Shown here: positions 22,246 through 33,718 of the stretch, piece by piece
How positions within the stretch are numbered: position 1 is the stretch's first letter
Layout of the letters: each line of letters starts with the position of its first letter
Assembly: GCF_905404315.1 (NCBI RefSeq)
Contig: NC_066283.1
Coordinates: 2,914,001-2,978,000 of the forward strand
Source: Leptidea sinapis
Lineage: Eukaryota > Arthropoda > Insecta > Lepidoptera > Pieridae
DNA: 64,000 nt
Direction: 5' to 3'
Position numbers and translations under genes: made by a program
Notes under the pieces: model-generated
What the model saw: the letters and a program-made list of their open reading frames with translations, nothing else
What the model was told of the DNA's origin: nothing
The model's database searches: none

Positions 22246-23505
22246 CCTAGGTAACACTGAAAATGTTTAGACAATGATAAACGGCTTAATGTAGAAAGTT
22301 GCCAATACTTTTATTGTTTTTCTCTACACGTCGTCGCATTCGATGGAACTACTGAGAAAAGCAGTGGGCCCATTCTTCCGTAGGGGTCTCTTCTATGGCA
22401 TTTTCGTATGCTTTCACCGTATCTTCAAGCCTCGTAAACGAATACCTCGAATTTAATGTTTAGTTCTTGGGAATAAATAAAAGTCGCAGGGCGCCAGGTC
22501 AGGACTGTATGGTGGATGACTCATTATCTCGACACCTGCCATAGTCAAATATTCAACAGTCTGTTTTGTGGAGTGCGCTGAAGCATTGTCGTGGTGAAGG
22601 AGGATCCTGCTTCGAGGGCACTGCTGTCGATTTTTTTCCAAGACAACAGGCAAACAGCGATTGACATACCAGTCTGCAGTAACTGTCCTTCCATCTTCTA
22701 GCACAACTGTCGCGAAATGACCTTTCCGACCAAAGAATCAGGCAATCATCTTTTTTCCTTGACTTCTTCCTTTCTTTACCTTAGTTGGCCGATCTTCGAA
22801 AGGAAACACCCACTGAACTGATTGTTTTTTGGTTTCGGGTTCATAGCAATATATCCAGCTTTCATCACCTGTGACGATGTCAAATACGGCATTTGAGTCA
22901 CCGCCGTTGAACTTATCTAACATTTGGCGACACCAGTCTATGCGAAGGTGTTTCTGGCCATCGGTTAAAGTATGGGGAATCCATCTGGTTTAAGCTTCCT
23001 GATGCCTGAATGTTCGTGTAATATTATTTGAACTGGACTCATCCCAATGCCTAGGCCGTATCTGCTGATAGGTCACTCTCTTATCTTCCTCTATGATGCG
23101 TCGCACAGCACTGATGTTATCTTCGGTAGTCGCTGTTAAAGGACGTCCCTCACGCGGATCATCATTGAGATTGCTACGTCCACGCTTAACCTCGTCAAAC
23201 CAATTGTAAATAGTGGCATGAGATGAGTCTTCAATAAGGAATGCTAGTCGCAGCCTCAATCATAGCTTTGTTGTTGAGTAAGCCTACAACGAAAGTCATA
23301 ATAAATCATTGACCGAAAATTTTCTCGCATTAGGTTCATTTTCACGTGTAACAAGAGTTTTAGATTTGCCGCCAATTCACAAAAACAAATGACTTATGAA
23401 TGCAACATTAGGGTACCAAAGAATTCTAAAATTACAATTCAAAAAAATTTTTCAATAGCAATTTTTCTAGCTGGCCAGTTCTAAACATTTTCAGTATTAC
23501 CCACG
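22246..23505 (-). mobile_element. Dead mariner transposon, about 1.26 kb
   Basis: Flanked by TA at 22244-22245 and 23506-23507. Inverted ends match over about 28 bp (left CCTAGGTAACACTGAAAATG, right reversed CGTGGGTAATACTGAAAATG, both continuing TTTAGA). Size, TA target and the encoded D,D34D transposase identify mariner. Confidence 0.92.
22320..23330 (-). pseudogene. Mariner transposase, D,D34D, inactivated
   Basis: Read right to left: a start MRENFRSMIYYDFR near 23330, a frameshift near 23255, the helix-turn-helix part (HATIYNWFDEVKRGRSNL, EDKRVTYQQIR), a TAA at 22990-22992, WIPHTLTDGQKHLRIDWCRQ, the first catalytic Asp in VTGDESWIYCYEPE, a TGA at 22738-22740, FFGRKGHFATV, the second Asp in LLHHDNASAH and the third in SPDLAPCDFYLF, exactly 34 residues after the second. 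The three open pieces after the frameshift share one frame, so the two stops are point changes. The tail after 22453 is further decayed. Confidence 0.92.
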
Positions 23506-23540
23506 TACAGGTATCCAGTGGTGCAGTGCACATAATACTC

Positions 23541-24390
23541 TCAGACAAGCTTTTTTTTCATAAAAACTTTATTAGCAAACACCGAGTTTCCCCACAGGAT
23601 AATGCCATGCCTTAATAGCGATGAAACATACCCTTGGTAGGCTATTAGTGCTGTTTTCATATCTAAAGTTTGACGGAGCCGTCTGTAAACATAAACAAAC
23701 TTATCAAATTTGCTGCACAGATTTTCATTATGGGTTTTCCAATTGCAATATCGTTCAATTATGAAACCTAGAAAGGATGTAGACTCTACTTCTTCAATGA
23801 CAGATCTTTTTTTATGAAAATAAGGGACGAGATGAGCAGGAGTTTCAGCTATTGGTAATTGATACGCCCTACCCATTACAATTCAGTGCCGCTCAGGATT
23901 CTTGAAAAACCCAACAATTCTTCTTGCAACTTCAGATGTTAAGTCTCATTTCCCAGTAATTTCACTAGCTACGGTGCCCTTCAGACCAAAATACAGAAAT
24001 ATTTACACCTTACTGCTTCACGGCAGAAATAGGCGCCGTAGTGGTACCCATAGTCAAGCCGGCTTTCCTGTCCAAAGGAGCCACCCACTGATTCTTATAA
24101 TCTCCTATATATATTTTAAAATCTGTTCAAATATTATTATATGGTAAAAATTGGATAAATTTGGTTTTCTGCATACTTACAGAGAGGTTATTTAGTTCTT
24201 ACTTTTCTTAATTACTATACTGCTATATTAGATAATACTTCATTTGCTTCAAATTCAATAATTAATTTATTTTTACTTTGAACTAGGACATTGTTGATTA
24301 ATTACGTCCATAAGGTCATTTATGTAAAGTAGAAATAATAAGGGGCCCAGAACACTGCCCTGTGGTACACAATCTCAGCCAAAATCGCGG
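23541..24390 (-). pseudogene. LINE reverse transcriptase fragment split by S10
   Basis: Right part (24268-24380): the plus strand is the complement of VPQGSVLGPLLFLLYINDL-type block D/E. Left part (23560-23800): ESTSFLGFIIERYCNWKTH, KFDKFVYVYRRLRQ, TALIAYQGYVSSLLRHGIIL, the thumb region. S10 lies between them. The YADD segment is missing, so a deletion also occurred. Confidence 0.8.
23807..24090 (-). mobile_element. S repeat copy S10
   Basis: Full copy with T-run (A tail) at 23807-23813, inserted in the LINE fragment described at 23541. Confidence 0.85.
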
Positions 24391-24599
24391 GTTACAGCTA
24401 GAGAGCATTAATTTCAGAGTTCGCGATGATACCGTCTATCAATCGTCACAAAGAGCCGCGCCCATTCACGAACACGTCGCGTGTCGATCACTTCTGAATT
24501 AATTTGATAATAAAATAATTCTGTCTCAATCATAATAATTTGATAATAAAATAATTCTGTCTCAATCTACCTTTTATATAAATAAAAATAGATCATTAG

Positions 24600-24780
24600 G
24601 TGAAGCCACAACCTGAGAGTTGGACAAAGAATATCAAGATTTATGAACTTTACGTCACTAGAACGGTTGGCTCAGTGGAAGAGCGCCCGCATGGAACGCG
24701 AGAGGTCGGGTTGGGTCCCGGATCGGTCATAATTTTTATTTCAAATTTAATTTGCGTAATTAATCCCAGAAGTGTGGGTT
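24600..24780 (+). mobile_element. tRNA-derived SINE copy K1, decayed
   Basis: GAACGGTTGGCTCAGTGGAA and GGTCGGGTTGGGTCCCGG are altered A and B regions of the K family (see 59215). It is preceded by TGAAGCCACAACCTGAGAGT as in the other K copies. Confidence 0.72.
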
Positions 24781-24946
24781 AAAACAAAACAAATTGTTTA
24801 AAATAAGCCTACTTATAGATATTACTGTATATAAACTATATTTATTCAAACACAGCAAATTTTATAACTATAAGATGAAGCTGTAAAAGTTGATTTAAAA
24901 GACTGGCAATGAGATTCTTGCCAGTCTTTAAAACAAGTTTTATCAA

Positions 24947-25250
24947 ATGAAAATAAGGGACGAGACGAGTAGGACGTTCAGCTGATGGTAATTGATACGC
25001 CCTGCCCATTACAAAGCAGTGCCGATTCTTGAGAAACCCAAAAATTCTGAGCGGCACTACAATTCCGCTCGTCACCTTGAGATATAAGATGTTAAGTCTC
25101 ATTGGCCCAGTAATTTCACTAGCTACAGGGCCCTTCAGGCCCTGTTTGTAACACAGTAATGTTTACACATTACTGCTTCACGGTAGAAATAAGCGCCGTT
25201 GGGGTACCCATAATCTAGCCGGCATCCTGTGAAAAGGAGCCTCCCACTGG
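24947..25250 (-). mobile_element. S repeat copy S11
   Basis: Full length, ends at CTCCCACTGG. Confidence 0.88.
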
Positions 25251-25297
25251 TAACCTCCTTGACCTATATGAACAAAGTGATTTGATTTTGATATATT

Positions 25298-25500
25298 TAC
25301 AATACTATTAACTATCATTACGGGGAAATGTACTAAGAATACTGGCAGCATTTCCGCGTTGTATAGCTACGAGTAGGCTGATCCATTGACCGAAAGAGCA
25401 GCCAGCGCTTAGATTTTGAGTACTCCTAATGAGGCGCGTGGATAGTACTTTGTAAATTTACCGCGGCTCTGGGCCCCAAGGGCCCTCAACACCAATTAAT
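25298..25500 (-). mobile_element. Retroelement 3' fragment (copy R2)
   Basis: Same 3' end as 8405-8650, with AATGCTGCCAGTATTCTTAGTAC near 25330-25350 on the minus strand. No frame remains open. Confidence 0.7.
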
Positions 25501-25820
25501 GGCACAACGATGTAAGAAGTATATATAAACTTAAATCTACATTATAGATGTTCATTAAAACAGCTTATCTTTCGAAAATTTATTTCCACAGCTTTTTTTA
25601 CTTCATCTTCCCAACGTTTTATTTGTCACCCTTTTCTTTTAGAAGAAAAGAAATCTACATATTAATTATTTTGAAATAGGGAAGTCAAATATCAAATTTA
25701 TTTTTAATTTTCATTGTTTTCTCTTGTATGGGTTGGCACTTGGTTACTGACATATAAAAACTTATTAAAAGTCACAGAAGCCTACACATTTAAATGTAAC
25801 AGATTTAAATGCAAATATTT
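25501..25820. other. AT-rich spacer
   Basis: Nothing recognised. Confidence 0.4.
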
Positions 25821-26330
25821 AATTCAAAACAGGATTTAAAATCACGGAACGTCAAAAGCCCATTCGAAAATATCGTTTCAATGTAATATCATACAATATT
25901 AAATAGCCTGAGGGCGGTCGCTCCATTCCCAAGCTGCGGTATCATTAAGAAATTAATTTATGTTATAGTACCTTTACAACACAAACGTTTTTAACAATTC
26001 TTTTGAATTTCGTGATACATTTGTTTGGAACATTTTCTGGGATCATGTTGTAGCCAACACACATCGCCCCTCAAAACACTTATTAACTCAACTTAGCCGA
26101 GTAGTAGGCATAACAAGTTTATGTCTGTTCCTGGTGTTAACATTATGGCTATGACAGGTTCTAGCAAACTCGTGTGTGTGTGTGTGTGTATAATGTGTAT
26201 AAATACATGCATACATTATCAAGAATGTATTGAAATGCAACAGTTTAAATGTAGTTTTCTTAAATTTTTCTCTCAATAATTCTTTAGATCAGTTTAGAAA
26301 TAGCGCGAATAGCCTTCTTCTGCACGAGAA
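25821..26330 (-). pseudogene. CR1-type LINE 3' end, copy C1
   Basis: Minus strand encodes CHSHNVNTRNRHKLVMPTTR, the C-terminal NTRNKHKL motif, followed by the 3' UTR to about 25826. A (GT)n/(CA)n run at 26174-26190 interrupts it. Confidence 0.8.
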
Positions 26331-26510
26331 GATGGTATTGATATCGTCTGCATTGCTTCATAGCAATATACACATAATAATATAGCTTTATTTAATTCCA
26401 CGATTAAATAAAGATATAAAGTTATAAAAACATAAAAAGTTACACAAAATTACTTAGTATGATATATTACAATTATATTACTAATTAACTTTAATAAATC
26501 TACTACTAAT

Positions 26511-27731
26511 GCTAATAATTCAATCTCCTTCTAATGTGGACCCCCACACAGTAAAAGCCTCCTCCAAAGAATTCCATTTTTCTCTATCTTGAGCAATGGT
26601 CATCCAGTCTCTCCCTGCTTTGCTAATAATTCAATCTCCTTCTAATGTGGACCCCCACACAGTAAAAGCCTCCTCCAAAGAATTCCATTTTTCTCTATCT
26701 TGAGCAATGGTCATCCAGTCTCTCCCTGCTTTGCTAATAATTCAATCTCCTTCTAATGTGGACCCCCACACAGTAAAAGCCTCCTCCAAAGAATTCCATT
26801 TTTCTCTATCTTGAGCAATGGTCATCCAGTCTCTCCCTGCTTTGCTAATAATTCAATCTCCTTCTAATGTGGACCCCCACACAGTAAAAGCCTCCTCCAA
26901 AGAATTCCATTTTTCTCTATCTTGAGCAATGGTCATCCAGTCTCTCCCTGTTTTGCTAATAATTTAATCTCCTTCTAATGTGGACCCCCACACAGTAAAA
27001 GCCTCCTCCAAAGAATTCCATTTTTCTCTATCTTGAGCAATGGTCATCCAGTCTCTCCCTGTTTTGCTAATAATTCAATCTCCTTCTAATGTGGACCCCC
27101 ACACAGTAAAAGCCTCCTCCAAAGAATTCCATTTTTCTCTATCTTGAGCAATGGTCATCCAGTCTCTCCCTGCTTTGCTAATAATTCAATCTCCTTCTAA
27201 TGTGGACCCCCACACAGTAAAAGCCTCCTCCAAAGAATTCCATTTTTCTCTATCTTGAGCAATGGTCATCCAGTCTCTCCCTGCTTTGCTAATAATTCAA
27301 TCTCCTTCTAATGTGGACCCCCACACAGTAAAAGCCTCCTCCAAAGAATTCCATTTTTCTCTATCTTGAGCAATGGTCATCCAGTCTCTCCCTGTTTTGC
27401 TAATAATTTAATCTCCTTCTAATGTGGACCCCCTCACAGTAAAAGCCTCCTCCAAAGAATTCCATTTTTCTCTATCTTGAGCAATGGTCATCCAGTCTCT
27501 CCCTGCTTTGCTAATAATTCAATCTCCTTCTAATGTGGACCCCCACACAGTAAAAGCCTCCTCCAAAGAATTCCATTTTTCTCTATCTTGAGCAATGGTC
27601 ATCCAGTCTCTCCCTGCTTTGCTAATAATTCAATCTCCTTCTAATGTGGACCCCCACACAGTAAAAGCCTCCTCCAAAGTATTCCATTTTTCTCTATCTT
27701 GAGCAATGGTCATCCAGTCTCTCCCTGCTTT
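26511..27731 (-). repeat. Satellite: eleven 111-bp units from an RTE LINE 3' end
   Basis: Units start at 26511, 26622, 26733, 26844, 26955, 27066, 27177, 27288, 27399, 27510 and 27621, exactly 111 bp each, differing at a handful of sites (C/T at the TGCTTTGC junction, CAATC/TAATC, one CCCCTCACAG, one AAAGTATTCC). On the minus strand each unit reads KAGRDWMTIAQDREKWNSLE then EAFTVWGSTLEGD and a stop: the RTE C-terminus plus stop and a short 3' UTR. Units starting at 26955 and 27399 share the TTAATC variant four units apart, a hint of 444-bp block duplication. Confidence 0.97.
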
Positions 27732-27760
27732 GGATACAATCTCGTCTTTCCACCGTATAT
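27732..27760 (-). pseudogene. RTE ORF continuing upstream of the satellite
   Basis: The minus strand reads RWKDEIVS directly into KAGRDW of the last unit, so the parent LINE fragment is still attached to the right edge of the array. Confidence 0.8.
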
Positions 27761-28237
27761 ATACATAATACTATGAAAATAACTAAAGCATACTAGTCGC
27801 GCCGTATCTAAGTCAGTTAATTGTCTAATCTTTTTAAGCCCAGCTTGCATGGCAATATATTCATTAAAATCAATGACGAATTCTATACATATAGAATGGC
27901 ATTGATTAAAATATTCATAAAACGTATCTCGTTGTCATTTGAGATAGATTATTATTGGTAAGAGCGTATAAAAAAATATTGCATACAATTTTGTATTATC
28001 GGCCTAAATATTACTATATTTCTCAGATTGCATTCAATAAAGTTGTAGATATTAGAATTATGACGCCATTTAATTAGATTAGATTCAATAAATTTATAGA
28101 TATGGATTAATGCTATATTTTATATTACTAAGGCTGTTTAGTAATAAATTTTATTGTACGTAACTATATTGTGACGAAAATTTTATGACAAAAGCAAAAA
28201 GGAGGTCTGAGCAAAGAGGATGTAAATACTACATGAT
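27761..28237. other. AT-rich spacer
   Basis: Nothing recognised. GATT.GATTAGATTCAATAAA.TT.TAGATAT repeats twice near 28027-28100. Confidence 0.45.
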
Positions 28238-28795
28238 AAGAGACGGGACTGACTTAGTAAAAATTAAAATTCAGTTTAGTATGAAACGTGCAGTGGTTTG
28301 ACATAAGTTTAAAAATAGTTTTTTTTTTAATGAAAATAAGGGAAGGGACGGGTAGATCGTTCAGCTGATGGTAATTGGTACGTTACCTTACCCATTACAA
28401 CGCAGTGCCGCTCAGGATTCTTGAAAAACCCCAAAAAATTCTGAGTGGCTCTACAACTGCGCTCGTAACCTTGAAACATATGATGTTAAGAGTCAGTAAT
28501 TTCATTAGCTACGGTGCCCTTTAATCCGAAACACAGTAATGCTTACACCTTACTGCTTCACGGCAGAAATAGGCGCCGTAGTGGTACCCATAGTCAAGCC
28601 GGCTTTCCTGTGCAAAGGAGCCTCCCACTGGTAATTACAATATAATGGCGATGAATTATAATCCGGCTAAGTTTGAAAGCGAACAGTTGCTTAAGACGTA
28701 GTGGATTTCGGCTATCTCTGTTTTTTACAAGATTATAGCCGTCATCTGTCAAACTATCAATAACTGCATGTTTCATTCAATCGCTTTTTTTTTCT
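28238..28795 (+). repeat. Unknown repeat U, copy 1, split by S12
   Basis: 28238-28318 and 28632-28795 match 34577-34830 in order (AAGAGACGG, TTTAGTATGAAACGTGCAGT, GGCTAAGTTTGAAAGCGAAC, GTGGATTTCGGCTATCT). The partner copy lacks the 313-bp S insert. No coding content; class unknown. Confidence 0.8.
28319..28631 (-). mobile_element. S repeat copy S12, boundaries proven by empty site
   Basis: Comparison with the uninterrupted U copy at 34655-34668 puts the ends at the T-run 28319 and at CCACTGG 28631. The 3' end is therefore the A tail and the 5' end CCAGTGGGAGG. No clear target duplication is seen. Confidence 0.9.
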
Positions 28796-29221
28796 GGGTG
28801 TGAGGCATAGATTTTAAATCCATTTTGAATAAAAATATTTGAATTTCAATTTGCCTATTAGTTTAGGAAATATGAGCGCATAGTTCATCTGTGATGATGA
28901 CCACCGCTACCCATTCGACAATCTTTTACAAAACCAGAGAAACTGGACTATCGCGGAGCTTAGATAAATTACTAGATACTATTACTACTTACGACAGCTG
29001 TGAACACATCGAAAAAAAAGCGGTGAACTGCTAACCTATATTTTCAGCAGCGCAAGCACACTAAATCGCGAGTGCATGACGTAGCTTGTCACGCACAGTA
29101 AAGTAATAAAACTGGCCTGTTTTCATCGGTTGTCTAGCAGCAAGAGGCTCCATTTATACGTATAAATTATCTTAGGTAAGGACACGAAACATCACGTTAG
29201 CTTCATAATAAAAAAGTATTG
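28796..29221. other. Spacer with CR1-tail remnant
   Basis: 28810-28850 (TTTTGAATAAAAATATTTGAATTT) is the extreme 3' tail of a CR1-type LINE in plus orientation. The rest is unassigned. Confidence 0.5.
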
Positions 29222-29290
29222 GTGGTCCAATAGGTTTAACCGTTGACTCTCACCACAGAGCTCCCGGTTCGATCCTTACCCGACACGAAC
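29222..29290 (+). mobile_element. tRNA-like SINE head, decayed
   Basis: GGTGGTCCAATAGGTTTAAC ... CTCCCGGTTCGATCC has a B box (GGTTCGATCC) and a rough A box. No cloverleaf can be closed, so not a tRNA gene. Confidence 0.5.
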
Positions 29291-29414
29291 TAATATATTT
29301 TTCGTTCATATGTTTGTTTATTTTACACTATATAAGATCACCAACGCTCTGGTGGTACAAAAGAGTATATAATAGGTCATCACATGACGTAAGCTCTTTA
29401 AATAAAAACATATA

Positions 29415-29860
29415 AAAAATTGCGTGCGTACACATGTCAGAAGTGAAACCTGCATTGTACATTAACCTCTAAACTGAATATGATGTCCTGGTACATGTTG
29501 CTAGGATGACACATGATTTCAACCGCTATGAAAGACATTACTATCACTGCTACCATATTTATGTTCTCCTGGTGTCTATGTAGTAATACGTCGTGCGCAT
29601 GACATCAGAATATATTAAGGTAAACTCGCGTCATACATAAGACAATCTCTTCTTTAACTATGATCGCCTGGTACCAAAACACTGTGTTATGTTTCCTATT
29701 TCATTTTCTCCCACGTTAAATAAATATTATGAATTTATGTGTCTGTCTCTATTAACTATCGCTTTATCGGTTCATCGACTTTCAAATCACAATGATGCAA
29801 AGAAGTTTTCACTTCAAAAATATGTAACACAATACAAAATCATTTGTAATTTGAATATAT
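29415..29860 (+). repeat. Unknown repeat V, copy 1
   Basis: Matches 35140-35570 (ACACATGTCAGAAGTGAAAC, CCGCTATGAAAGACATT, TGTTCTCCTGGTGTCTATGT, GATCGCCTGGTACCA, CGACTTTCAAATCACAA). A third fragment is at 31855-31925. No open frame. Confidence 0.8.
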
Positions 29861-30172
29861 TGTAACGTTGTTTTGCACAGGAAATAGTAAAATTCTTATC
29901 AGCAATGTAAAACTGTTTCCAGATAACATTGATGAGATATACGAGATGATACACATTGTAATTAAAATATCATAAAATATAACATTACAATAGAAACGTT
30001 AAAATAAATATTAGTAACTTGGTAATTAACACTTTAAAAGAATACAATATAAATAACACATTTACGAACACAATAAAAAACTTTAAATAAAAAGTATATA
30101 TATTACAAAAATACGTAACTGTTAGTCGCTTAGTTCGCGTTAACTCAGCTATCTTATTTTACGCGATACATT

Positions 30173-30610
30173 GGGTATGTTCCGATATGCACTGCGACCG
30201 CTGTACAGTGTGACATCAATTTAGTATACTGTGATGCCGTTCCTTTATAGCCAGTTATATTGGTAACTATTGAAAACAGAATACAATACCGTATACTGTC
30301 AGCCGCATTTTTTGACGCATGCTTCAAATGAGCGTGTTGAAGTTTTCTAGTTCATTAAAAAAAAACTGTTGTTACTGTCAAATTAAGAATATTTGGGAAT
30401 AAACTGTAGGTATTGTTTATAAAACGTTAGGTACTCGAGTGGTTTTGACTGATCACATGATCAAAGTACTGCGAATACCTTACCTCCAAAACACCAGTGC
30501 TCACAGTAGAATATGGCGGCAATTTATGACGTCATGTAGTTCATAATGGACCGAATTTTTCTACAGTAATAGCACTGTGTAGTGCTCGCAGTGCATATCG
30601 GAACATACCC
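30173..30610. mobile_element. 438-bp MITE with 25-bp perfect TIRs
   Basis: Ends GGGTATGTTCCGATATGCAC (+CTGCGA... arm of 25 bp, 30173-30197) and its exact reverse complement 30586-30610. Flanked by ATT on both sides, a possible 3-bp target duplication, which would fit a PIF/Harbinger-like origin. Interior non-coding. Confidence 0.85.
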
Positions 30611-30889
30611 ATTGTAACAATTAGCCTTAAAGCCGAAAAAAATAATAGTGAATTGACGATGTATGAATGACGTCACGGTTCAGCCTGGTCACTTACTGAG
30701 AAAAAAAACAAACCAGCAATTTGGCTACGCATTCACATTGCGATATCATTAACATTATTGTGTTACTTAAAGAGTAATTATTTAAATTATCATCATAATA
30801 TAATTAATTATAATCCTTATAAAAGACTCGCATTTTTCACACGCACGAAAAAGGAAGGTTTAACTCGTGGCTATATAATAACGTCATGC

Positions 30890-31090
30890 GATGTATGTAC
30901 ATGTTATGCACATAAGAGGTTTTAATAGAAACTGTCATAACCATAATGTTAACACCAGGAACAAACATAAACTTGTTATGCCCACTGGCGATGCATATGC
31001 TTTTACAACATGATTTCAGAAAAGCATAGGACATGTTATAAATTACTTCAGAGTGGGAATGGAGCGACCGCCGTGAGGCTTTTTAAATTA
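30890..31090 (+). pseudogene. CR1-type LINE 3' fragment, copy C2
   Basis: Reads RNCHNHNVNTRNKHKLVMP in the plus strand (30938-30995), then 3' UTR words (GGAATGGAGCGACCGCC). Confidence 0.78.
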
Positions 31091-31544
31091 TAAATTAGAT
31101 TTGATTTTCTGATTTATTTGATAACCTTATTAATGTGTGGCTTTTCCATAAATGCTCTCAGTTATACTTAGATATCATATTAAATACTCTCTATATAAAT
31201 ATTATGCAGCGAAAGAGATTCTTTTTGCTTGTTTGGAATGAACAGACAAAATTGAAAAGATCTTTTTTATATGAAAGCCAAAAGACTTACATAGTTAGTA
31301 GGAAGATTTTTGACCTCCATTACCTTTATTACTACTCTTTTCGATACAAAGCTATAATAAAACTGTTGCACATTTAACACCTAGAAATAGACGAAATTTT
31401 TTTTTATTATTTCCAAAGCGGATGGTCAGCGTTCGGGAAAAAAAGAAAAATGTCCGTGAAATCCTCTTCTCGTCCCAAATACCGCAGTGTCTGAAGATGA
31501 TTCAGTGTGTGTTGCCAGTGATCACTTACGTTACGCAGACGTGG
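31091..31544. other. Spacer without recognised gene
   Basis: An 80-residue open frame at 31135-31377 has no family signature. Confidence 0.35.
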
Positions 31545-31656
31545 TCGCTAACTATGTGAATACGTTGGATGAGGGCAGTGCAGGACCGATCGTCGTGAAA
31601 ATCTTTGAAGGAGGCCTTTGTCCAGCAGTGGACGGCTTCCGGCTGATGATGATGAT
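31545..31656 (+). pseudogene. RTE LINE 3' end
   Basis: AATACGTTGGATGAGGGCAG ... CCAGCAGTGGACGGCTTCCG followed by GATGATGAT: same tail type as 11125-11325. Confidence 0.72.
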
Positions 31657-31854
31657 ATTAATATAAGAGGGGTGTGGGTGGGGGAACTGGATATGGAAAG
31701 GAGCGAGAGGAAATAGGAGCTGCTCCAATATAATTCTGAACGCATTGTAATACTAAACACGCAGGGCACTGTAATGCTTTTGCGCATACTCGACCCATAG
31801 ACTGCTCGTATAAAATGAGGTGCAGCATGCTTTGTAGAGTGTAATTTTTATTTT

Positions 31855-32010
31855 GTAAGAAAATCTCTTCTTCAGCTATGATCGCCTGGTACCATAACAC
31901 TGTAAAATGCTTCCTATATCATTTCCAAACATTACATTAGGCATGTCGACTGATTTTGGATTCCTTATCTATAGCCTAGGTCCTAAAGAATCATTTAGTG
32001 TAATTTTTAC
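31855..32010 (+). repeat. Partial V repeat plus CR1 fragment
   Basis: AGCTATGATCGCCTGGTACC matches V; TATAGCCTAGGTCCTAAAGAATCATT (31969-31994) matches the CR1 segment at 21022. Confidence 0.6.
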
Positions 32011-32110
32011 TGGTACGGTACAGGGAGAAAATCAAATAAAGATCTATTACCTGGATCTATCACCTCCTCAATGCCGATGATAGATCTCTCATTAGCTTTT
32101 AGAAATTAAA

Positions 32111-32440
32111 AGCGATTTATTTTCTCAAAATTGATTCCTTTAGAATTCTTTTTGATGTCATATTTTCTAATATTACTACCGCTTCGGTTACAAATGGCAC
32201 TCTGGAGAGAGAAGAAGCGGCGCAACTCAGCATTCTTTTTTGCCCTAAAAATATACAATATTGTACAGTCATTGCTATTGCTATAAAATAATTATAATCT
32301 AGTGTCGGGCAATCTGATCACTTAGATATTCAACTGTGGAGTAGTAGGATTGACGACGGAGCCATTTTATAATTAAACATTTAAATTCATTTATAGAAAA
32401 TGCCTGAATAGTGGCTGGGAGTTTATTATAAAAGTGTAAA
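32111..32440 (-). pseudogene. CR1-type LINE 3' end, family Z, copy Z1
   Basis: 3' UTR and last codons of the Z family (my label): the minus strand contains AAACACTCTCC-type tail lost here, GAAGAAGCGGCGCAACTCAG in plus, and the YYSTVEYLSD-type C-terminus near 32310-32350. Confidence 0.75.
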
Positions 32441-33105
32441 TACTCTTAAATCTATTATGTATCATATTCTTTTGTTTCAAATCAAGAGCTCATTTAATCT
32501 AATAGGGCATCAACCTCGACAAGAGAGCTCAAAATACGCGCAAAATTTTTCTCTTAAAGTTGTCTCAAAAATCTCTTAAGACCTCATGACTCCATCGTAT
32601 GTAATGCAAGGACAAAAGTCATAAAAAACAGTTTTTCTAGAATCAAAAGGTCACAAAAGTTACAAAATGCGTCGTAATTTACTAAAATTATGACGCAAAC
32701 ATGATATTTTATGATACTTTTGAGATAAATTAACACCAAAATGAAGTTGCATATGATTTGCAAGCTTATTATCTCTCGAGGTGAAACCCATATGATTTTT
32801 TGATGAATGATTTAAATATATGCTGCTTGTAAAGTATTTGTTTGTTTTTATGTTTCATATCTGGATATCACCCTACTGTTAAATTTTGTTTTCTTTTTAC
32901 TAAAATCATATATTTTTCGTCAAGAAGGCTTAAATAAGACTTTTTAATCGTCTTTTATATATTTAAACTAGCCGTTCCATGCCGTAGCTATAAACAATCT
33001 AGGATAAATTTTGCATCGAATGGTGGTAGTTTCATGTCGATACGATCAGTGGTTTAGGCGCGATTGAGCCTCAAAGACCATTTTCATTATATATATATTC
33101 ATAAA
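32441..33105. other. AT-rich spacer
   Basis: Nothing recognised. Confidence 0.4.
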
Positions 33106-33440
33106 TATTATTCAAAATAGGATTTATAATCACTTATTGAACGTCAAAATCTACGACCCATTCAAAAGAGACTGGCTCAGACCTGAGAAGAATGTGCGCA
33201 AGAAACTCAGCGGGCTTTTTTTTTATATAAAATATAATTAATTAATTACAATGTAATATCGTACAATAAACATTTATAATTAAAGAGCCTGAGGGTGTTC
33301 GCTTTAATCCCAGTCCGTGGTGTCATTAAGAAAATCGTATATGCTATAATAACCTTTCCCACACAAACGTTTTTTAACAATTCTTTTAAATTTCGTAACA
33401 CATTTGTTTTGTACATTTTCTGGGATCATATTGTAGAAGC
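33106..33440 (-). pseudogene. CR1-type LINE 3' end, copy C3
   Basis: Only the 3' UTR and a short end of ORF2; plus-strand phrases GAGAAGAATGTGCGCAAGAA and AAAGAGCCTGAGGGTGTTCG mark it. Confidence 0.78.
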
Positions 33441-33529
33441 ATATACATCGCCCAACAAAAGACTAATATATAAAATTAAAATATATATACTATATATATA
33501 TAACAAAATATATATATATATATATTTTA

Positions 33530-33678
33530 ATTTTTTCGACATTTCTTTTTAAATTTGTTTGATTATGAGTCAGTCATTAAAAAATATATACAATATCAAA
33601 TTTTCACCCATCTACGATCAACAGTTACTTTTGTATCGCGATTTTAATATCGACAATACAACGTTTGCTGGGTCAGCT

Positions 33679-33680
<2 letters not shown>
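33530..33680 (+). mobile_element. Helitron-like 3' half
   Basis: Identical module to 15000-15145 (ATCTACGATCAACAGTTACT), ending GCTGGGTCAGCTAG before a T. Followed by an (AT)n run at 33687-33714. The 5' half is replaced by AT-rich simple sequence. Confidence 0.65.

Positions 33681-33718
<38 letters not shown>

Noticed and set aside
26511..27731. Regular 111-bp repeats as a CRISPR array
   Set aside because: Units are contiguous with no unique spacers, and each encodes the RTE C-terminus; the context is eukaryotic.
29222..29290. tRNA gene at GGTTCGATCC
   Set aside because: No acceptor or anticodon stem can be formed.
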